Positions 60,791-64,000 of a stretch of DNA of 64,000 nt are shown here, in pieces. The stretch is taken from positions 1-64,000 of the forward strand of contig CANRSX010000024.1 of assembly GCA_947642555.1 (NCBI GenBank), in the 5' to 3' direction. The notes below the pieces were generated by a model, which searched no databases, was not told the origin of the DNA, and saw only the letters and a list, made by a program, of their open reading frames with translations. A program made the position numbers and the translations under genes. Source of the stretch: an uncultured Roseburia sp. (GTDB lineage Bacteria; Bacillota; Clostridia; Lachnospirales; Lachnospiraceae). How positions within the stretch are numbered: position 1 is the first letter of the stretch; every line of letters starts with the position of its first letter.

Positions 60791-61672
60791 CTATTCTTTC
60801 ACCGCGCCGATCGTAATCCCTTTCACAAAATATTTCTGGAAGAAGGGATAGATCACCAGTACGGGCAGGATCGCGATGACCGCGATCGCCATACGGATTG
60901 TCGTCATCGGGATCTGCATGGATTCCGATGTGACACCCGCCTGCTGCAGGTATGAGACATTGTCCACCATCAGGCGCAGCACCTGCTGAATGCTGTGAAA
61001 CTTCGACCCTGTCATATAGTACAGACCATTCTGCCAGTCATTCCAGTAGGCCAGCCCGGTCAGCAGTCCCACCGTTGCCGTAATGGGCAGCGACAGGGGC
61101 AGAACAATCTTAATATATGTCATAAACTTCGTACATCCGTCAATTGTCGCCGATTCAATCAGGGCCGGCGGGATGCTGGTGCGAAAATAATTCCGCACGA
61201 GAATCAGGTTAAAGGCATTCATCAGCAGCCCCGGAAAAATCAGCGCGATCAGCGTATCTTTTACATGAAAAATCTGTGTATACACATAATAGGTCGGCAC
61301 CAGCCCGCCGTTAAAAAGCATGGCAAATACCACGAGCAGCATCATCGGCTTTACCAAAAACACCTTATCCTGCGCCAGCACATAGGCAAACATATTGGTG
61401 ATCACAAGACTTAAGGCAGTACCCGAAATCGTGACAAATATCGTCACCCCGTACGCCCGCAGCACCACCGCCGCATTTTCAAAAATATAACGGTAAGCCT
61501 CCAGGCTGATCCCCCGCGGAAATACGGAATATCCCTTTGCAATAATCTCCGTCTCCTCCGAGAAAGAAGACGAGATCATGATGATAAACGGAATCAGTGT
61601 CATCAGACAGATAAAAATCATCACTGCATGGGACAACGCCTGAAATCTTTTTTCCTGTTTTGACTGAATCAT
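60791..61672 (-). CDS. ABC sugar importer permease (LplC type)
   Basis: A 293-residue permease with about six membrane segments. The docking loop is ESATIDGCTKFMTYIKIVLPLSLPITATV. The N-terminal segment AVMIFICLMTLIPFIIMISSSFS and the ending FFQKYFVKGITIGAVKE are characteristic of the LplC/YtcP subgroup used with large solute-binding proteins and no dedicated ATPase gene. It follows the LplB-type partner by 15 bases. GGGAGAGACG precedes the start. Confidence 0.9.
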   Translation of the reverse strand: MIQSKQEKRFQALSHAVMIFICLMTLIPFIIMISSSFSEETEIIAKGYSVFPRGISLEAYRYIFENAAVVLRAYGVTIFVTISGTALSLVITNMFAYVLAQDKVFLVKPMMLLVVFAMLFNGGLVPTYYVYTQIFHVKDTLIALIFPGLLMNAFNLILVRNYFRTSIPPALIESATIDGCTKFMTYIKIVLPLSLPITATVGLLTGLAYWNDWQNGLYYMTGSKFHSIQQVLRLMVDNVSYLQQAGVTSESMQIPMTTIRMAIAVIAILPVLVIYPFFQKYFVKGITIGAVKE

Positions 61673-61687
61673 AACGTCTCTCCCTTC

Positions 61688-62611
61688 CTAATACAATGCA
61701 TTTTCTGCGCTGAATTTGCGGATCACCGCATTTGCCGTGATGACCGTCAGAAAGCCTACCACTGACTGGAAGAATCCGGCCGCTGCGCTCATCCCCAGAT
61801 TGCCCAGCTCCATCAGGCCGCGGAACACATAGGTATCCAGCGTCTGCGTGGTGGAGATCAGCGCGCCCTGGTTTAGCGTAACCTGATAGAACAGTCCGAA
61901 ATCCGACCGGAAGATAGAGCCAAGCCCCAGGATCGTCATGGTAATCACGGTGGGCTTTAACAGCGGCAGCGTGATGTGGCGGATCTGCTGCCACCTGGTA
62001 GCCCCGTCCAGGCTGGCGGCCTCATAATAATCCTGGCTGATACCCACAATACTGGACAGATATACGATACTGGAAAACCCGATACCCTTCCAAATATTCA
62101 CCAGCACCAGGATGACCGGCCAGTACCGCGCTTCCGCATACCAGCGCACCGGTTCTCCCCCGCATAGCGTGATCACCCGGTTCACCAGTCCCGCATCCGC
62201 ATTGAGCAGCGCATACACCAGGTAGCTGATCACCACATACGAGATCAGGTGCGGCAGCAGCACAAGCGTCTGATATACACGGGAGGCGTATTTCTGCCGG
62301 ATGCTGTTCAGAAAAATTGCCGCAGTGATTCCGGTCACCGGTCCCACCACCAGGAATACCAGATTGTAGCCGATGGTATTCCGAAACATGAGAAACGCTT
62401 CCTGTGTCGAAAACAGGAACTTAAAGTTCGAAAACCCTACGAAATCGCCGCCAAACATGCCCTTCCGGAAATTCACATTCTGAAATGCCATCCCAAGACC
62501 AAACATCGGCAGATAATTATTGATGATCAGGTAAGCCAGCCCGGGCAGAGCCATCAGATAGAACGGAATATTCTCCTTCCAACGCAGCTTCCTTTTCTTC
62601 TTTCCTGTCAT
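61688..62611 (-). CDS. ABC sugar importer permease (LplB type)
   Basis: A 307-residue permease, partner of the LplC-type gene. It begins with a basic stretch followed by IPFYLMALPGLAYLIINNYLPMFGLGMAFQNVNF, the hallmark start of the LplB/YtcP type. The docking loop is YYEAASLDGATRWQQIRHITLPLLKPTVITM. About six membrane segments. The frame ends SAENALY. GGAGG precedes the start. It lies 56 bases after the solute-binding protein gene. No ATPase subunit is in the window. Confidence 0.9.
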   Translation of the reverse strand: MTGKKKRKLRWKENIPFYLMALPGLAYLIINNYLPMFGLGMAFQNVNFRKGMFGGDFVGFSNFKFLFSTQEAFLMFRNTIGYNLVFLVVGPVTGITAAIFLNSIRQKYASRVYQTLVLLPHLISYVVISYLVYALLNADAGLVNRVITLCGGEPVRWYAEARYWPVILVLVNIWKGIGFSSIVYLSSIVGISQDYYEAASLDGATRWQQIRHITLPLLKPTVITMTILGLGSIFRSDFGLFYQVTLNQGALISTTQTLDTYVFRGLMELGNLGMSAAAGFFQSVVGFLTVITANAVIRKFSAENALY

Positions 62612-62667
62612 TTCTGCAACCTCCCTGTATCAGGAGGAGCCGCCATGCTCCTCCTGTGGCATGATCC

Positions 62668-64000
62668 TTATTTATTTTCAGCAACCCAGGCATCCAGCTG
62701 TGCCTGCGCTTCTTCTACAATCGTATCCAAACCATTTGCCTTCAGTTCCTGCATAAATTTATCATATTCCGTGGAGGGATCTAACTGTCCGCTCAGCAGG
62801 CCGACGGCATATTTGTTCACAATATTCGTGCATGCCGCCACCTCATTTTGGATCGGAGACTGGTCCAGGATAAAGCCCATGTACGGGGATGCCACCGTCA
62901 TCTCGTCGTGGAACTTCTGATACAGCTCCCATTTCCCTTCGGTCTCATTTGCCCCGGTATAGCACAGATAGCAGTTCGGGATATTGTCCTTGATATAATT
63001 GTAATAGGTGACATTTCCCATATGCTGGCCTTCCACGAAATCAACGATACCATTTTCCGCATCCACGATCTGATAATGCTCCCCCTCAATCCCCCACTCC
63101 AGGAGATTGGCGAGATCCGCGTTGATATAGAGCTCATTTAACACCATCAGGGCCTGCTCCGGATATTCACAGTAATCCGTCACGCACCAGGTCCATGCAT
63201 TGTTTGTCGTGACAACGCATTTTTCCGTCTGTGGCGCCCATATCACCATCTCATACCCGGTTCCCGCACGGAGCTCATCCGCTGCCACCGGCCCGTTTAT
63301 AGTATGCATGATCGCACATTTTCCCGCTTTTACCAGCTCTGTGGGAGTCGATACCTCGTCGTAACCGATCAGTCCTTCCTGTGCCCACTGCCATGCCTTG
63401 TCACAGGCATATTTATAACCTTCCGCACTGAATGCGTCCGTCACCGTCTGATTATTCAGCGGATCCCAGACCCTCACCAGTGAGAAATCTCCAACCGTAT
63501 CCGGATACTGACCCGTCAGCATGTCACCGGAGACCAAAATTGCAGGCTCTGTTCCTCCGCCCATCATCGGCGTCAGCTCCGGATGGGCTTCCTTAATTTT
63601 GCGCATCATATCCGCGAAGTCATCCCAGGTAACCACATCCTCGATCTTCACGCCCGCGTCCTCCAGCACATCCTTACGGATTCCCCAGGCATCGCCGCCG
63701 GTACCGCCCAGGTTCATAAACGGAAGGCCATAGCGGTGTCCGTAATTGTACGACACGGCCGCACGGTCCCCCAGAACCTCCAGGGCATCCTGATAATATG
63801 CTTCGTAATCCTCAATCGGCATCATATAATTCTGTGACACATACTGCCCGTACAGGGAAAATCCCTGGAAGATGTCCAGCGTATCGCCGGAGGCCAGCAT
63901 CATATTCATCTTGTTTGCGTAATCCGCCGGCGTCACCGCGATCAGATGCAGGGTTACGTTAAACTTTTCCTCCGTGATCTCACTCATTTTTTCCGCGATC
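62668..64000 (-). CDS. Extracellular sugar-binding protein, 5' end off the window
   Basis: The C-terminal 444 or so residues of a large solute-binding protein of the LplA/family 1 type. The frame is open to the right edge, so the lipoprotein signal and start are outside. Visible features are EEKFNVTLHLIAVTPADYANKMNMMLASGDTLDIFQG near the edge, GLPFMNLGGTGGDAWGIRKDVLEDAGV, and the late ASPYMGFILDQSPIQNEVAACTNIVNKYAVGLLSGQLDP, which is typical of the large binding proteins linked to LplB/LplC. First visible gene of the operon that the YesM/YesN pair probably controls. Confidence 0.88.
   Translation of the reverse strand, partial: IAEKMSEITEEKFNVTLHLIAVTPADYANKMNMMLASGDTLDIFQGFSLYGQYVSQNYMMPIEDYEAYYQDALEVLGDRAAVSYNYGHRYGLPFMNLGGTGGDAWGIRKDVLEDAGVKIEDVVTWDDFADMMRKIKEAHPELTPMMGGGTEPAILVSGDMLTGQYPDTVGDFSLVRVWDPLNNQTVTDAFSAEGYKYACDKAWQWAQEGLIGYDEVSTPTELVKAGKCAIMHTINGPVAADELRAGTGYEMVIWAPQTEKCVVTTNNAWTWCVTDYCEYPEQALMVLNELYINADLANLLEWGIEGEHYQIVDAENGIVDFVEGQHMGNVTYYNYIKDNIPNCYLCYTGANETEGKWELYQKFHDEMTVASPYMGFILDQSPIQNEVAACTNIVNKYAVGLLSGQLDPSTEYDKFMQELKANGLDTIVEEAQAQLDAWVAENK

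Overview
The window reads as a piece of a GC-rich Clostridia chromosome, most likely Lachnospiraceae (a gut-type strict anaerobe). The evidence is gene content: a single-chain pyruvate:ferredoxin oxidoreductase, a class III fructose-bisphosphatase, MurE with the meso-diaminopimelate signature, many LplB/LplC-type sugar importers, YesM/YesN regulators, and strong AGGAGG ribosome-binding sites. No rRNA, tRNA, CRISPR array or intact insertion sequence was seen. Every gap between genes is shorter than 300 bases.

Layout. 0-6 kb: an orphan serine recombinase, a small unknown gene, an azlC-azlD-lysA operon, a signal-less lytic transglycosylase, a MarR regulator and a YbjQ-type protein. 6.3-14.6 kb: a carbohydrate locus on the minus strand with a LacI regulator, a GH65 phosphorylase, a solute-binding protein, two permeases (one frameshifted) and a Cys-type sulfatase. 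Two promoters there carry CCAAAACGTTTTCGG-type operators. 14.7-18.5 kb: a two-component system with an ABC-2 exporter, interrupted by a short repeat that has terminal inverted repeats and a relative at 6.2 kb.

18.5-35.9 kb is the most unusual part. Thirteen tightly packed minus-strand genes, most touching or overlapping, encode a HerA-like ATPase, an acidic helical protein, a coiled-coil protein with a C-terminal HExxH motif, a small protein, a 1209-residue FtsK/SpoIIIE-type protein, a membrane-hairpin protein, two accessory proteins, a radical-SAM activase-like protein, a Ser/Thr kinase, a coiled-coil protein, a zinc-ribbon/FHA protein and a ClpB-like AAA+ ATPase. A response regulator follows 9 bases later. 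I do not recognise this as a named system. It looks like a phospho-regulated, two-motor translocation or remodelling machine with a possible protease substrate. Many of its proteins carry in-frame tandem-repeat linkers rich in Gly, Glu, Ala and Pro.

35.9-53 kb is mostly housekeeping: nfo, fbp, a DUF1703-type ATPase, a nitroreductase, a broken AraC gene, murE-dapF, a transsulfuration enzyme with a divergent AraC regulator, a CBS/DRTGG pyrophosphatase, a tail-anchored coiled-coil protein and the oxidoreductase. 53-64 kb holds a Uma2-type protein, an acetyltransferase, a YesM/YesN pair on the plus strand, and a convergent operon (solute-binding protein, LplB, LplC, GH5 hydrolase, carboxylesterase) that the pair probably controls. 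The last gene runs off the right edge.
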